Source: Candidatus Moanabacter tarae (GTDB lineage Bacteria > Verrucomicrobiota > Verrucomicrobiia > Opitutales > UBA2987). Taken from it: 64,000 nucleotides of DNA. Position numbers and translations under genes: made by a program. Below the pieces are notes generated by a model. The model worked only from the letters and a program-made list of their open reading frames with translations. It made no database searches and was not told the origin of the DNA. This document shows, one piece after another, positions 62,961-64,000 of the stretch. The stretch spans positions 2,423,001 through 2,487,000 of the forward strand of contig CP029803.1 in the NCBI GenBank assembly GCA_003226295.1. The letters run 5' to 3'. How positions within the stretch are numbered: the stretch's first letter is position 1; every line of letters begins with the position of its first letter.

Positions 62961-64000
62961 ATGAATAATACGTCCCAGTTGATTGAATCCCTTGGCCGCG
63001 AACATTTAAGTATCAGCCGAATCAAGGTGACTCCTATTTCCTATCAGCCGGAAGATGGATCCTTCATTCATGAATGCGGGCCAGTCGTATTGACTAAACG
63101 TGATGAGGCCGTGGTTCAAATCTGGACCGAGGAGGGACTTGAGGGCATTGGCCCAGGTTCGCTCTCTTATTCAGAACAGAATTTCGATTCTCTCATCGGT
63201 CAAAATCCCTTCGACCTTCTTGAAGCCAATCTGCCTCAAGGCCTCAATGTGGCTTGCTGGGATCTGGTCGGTCGGGCGAAGAATCGGCCGGTGTACCAGC
63301 TCCTTGCCCTGGATCAACATTCCAACCCTAGAGTCCATGTTTATTCCAGTGGTGGGGTGATGTGGACCTATTATGACCGTGGAGATGGGAAGATGTATGG
63401 TGTCGATGCGCTTATCGAAGAGGCATTGAATTACAAAGAACTTGGATTTGACACATTCAAGTGGCGCCCCGGAACAGATTGGGAAGAGGCAGGAGTAAAC
63501 CCAAAAAAGTTGGGAGAGATCTGTCGCCAGCTGCGCCAGGCTGTAGGTCCTGATTTTAAACTGGGACTGGAGAAAAAAGGCTACGATTCATGGACTCTTG
63601 AGGAATGTCTTCAAATAGCTCCTATTATCAGCGATTTGGGTTTCTATTTTTTTGAGCAACCAATGGGTGACGCTGGGCCAGAGCAATTTGATGATTATTT
63701 GAAGATAAAGGCGTTGATGCCTGGGGTTATGTTATGGGGAGGAGAGAGTTTCCGTACATTTGATGAAGCGGAGCCTTGGATGCGTGAGGGAATCTATGAC
63801 GCAGTGCAATCCGATTGTCTGCACCTCGGGTTAACGCAGAATTGGCGAATTGCCCAGCTGGGGCGCGAAACTGATACTAAGATCGTTCCACACAACTGGA
63901 GCACTAGTCTCGGCACAATGTGTAATGCCCACCTAGTTGCTGGTACGGGTGGTCACATGCTCGAGTTTTTTATGTATCCTTCGGGATTTCGATATGGTCT
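62961..64000 (+). CDS. enolase-superfamily (mandelate racemase/muconate lactonizing) enzyme, 3' end cut
   Basis: The ATG at 62961 opens 346 codons to the window end. The capping domain (RIKVTPISY) is followed by the TIM barrel. Key residues are the acid/base Lys167 (FKWRPG), metal ligands Glu203 (LGLEKKGYD), Glu232 (FFEQP) and Glu262 (WGGES), and His311 (VPHNWSTS). The first metal ligand is Glu, and the usual D-A-N is E-K-K here, unlike typical mandelate racemase members. The enzyme probably dehydrates or racemises a sugar acid. The C-terminus is not in the window. Confidence 0.88.
   Translation, partial: MNNTSQLIESLGREHLSISRIKVTPISYQPEDGSFIHECGPVVLTKRDEAVVQIWTEEGLEGIGPGSLSYSEQNFDSLIGQNPFDLLEANLPQGLNVACWDLVGRAKNRPVYQLLALDQHSNPRVHVYSSGGVMWTYYDRGDGKMYGVDALIEEALNYKELGFDTFKWRPGTDWEEAGVNPKKLGEICRQLRQAVGPDFKLGLEKKGYDSWTLEECLQIAPIISDLGFYFFEQPMGDAGPEQFDDYLKIKALMPGVMLWGGESFRTFDEAEPWMREGIYDAVQSDCLHLGLTQNWRIAQLGRETDTKIVPHNWSTSLGTMCNAHLVAGTGGHMLEFFMYPSGFRYG

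Overview
The window looks like chromosome of a marine, Gram-negative member of the Verrucomicrobiota, most likely Opitutae/Puniceicoccales. This is an inference from gene content; no rRNA is present. Supporting it are TonB-dependent receptors, including a remnant of the large Opitutales type, a eukaryotic-type UDP-sugar pyrophosphorylase beside a phosphosugar mutase and an FtsB-like protein, a long-form GAPDH, and many PhyH, Gfo/Idh/MocA, DUF1080, PIG-L and creatininase-family genes. There are no transposases, phage genes or CRISPR arrays.

Layout. 0-5.4 kb: 5' end of a YugP-type zinc peptidase, M3 oligopeptidase, tRNA-Phe, a YdfG-type SDR, a decayed TonB receptor that keeps its terminator, and an RRM RNA-binding protein preceded by a possible structured leader. 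5.5-10 kb: a translationally coupled PhyH-SDR pair, an MBL hydrolase, an oxidoreductase and a sigma-factor relic. 10.2-11.6 kb: hisH-hisF. 11.7-19.7 kb: a minus-strand run of galactose mutarotase, creatininase, beta-propeller hydrolase-like protein, serine beta-lactamase-like esterase, PIG-L protein and a PhyH-HEAT fusion. 20-27.8 kb: DUF1080, HpaI-type aldolase, PhyH, amidohydrolase, GAPDH, and an overlapping class III aminotransferase/MDR pair, suggesting breakdown of an unknown small organic compound. 28-39.1 kb, plus strand: aldo/keto reductase, PhyH and NHL propeller, then a quinoprotein cluster made of a lanthanide-type PQQ alcohol dehydrogenase (XoxF-like), XoxJ-like binding protein, cytochrome c, a PQQ-associated ABC binding protein, a YVTN propeller and a TonB receptor. 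39.2-64 kb: mostly housekeeping (pdxJ, ferredoxin, symporter, threonine aldolase, MaoC, S4 protein, CPBP protease, HD protein, trpS, MFS, TauE, polX, FtsB-like, UDP-sugar pyrophosphorylase, phosphosugar mutase, queF), a broken metallophosphoesterase, and an enolase-superfamily gene cut by the window end.

The most interesting unit is 31.2-39.1 kb. XoxF carries the extra Asp typical of lanthanide-dependent enzymes. With its XoxJ and cytochrome partners and a TonB receptor it forms a plausible periplasmic alcohol-oxidation module with its own outer-membrane uptake. No PQQ biosynthesis genes and no ABC permease or ATPase lie nearby. Three relics (TonB receptor, sigma factor, metallophosphoesterase) show gene decay in progress.
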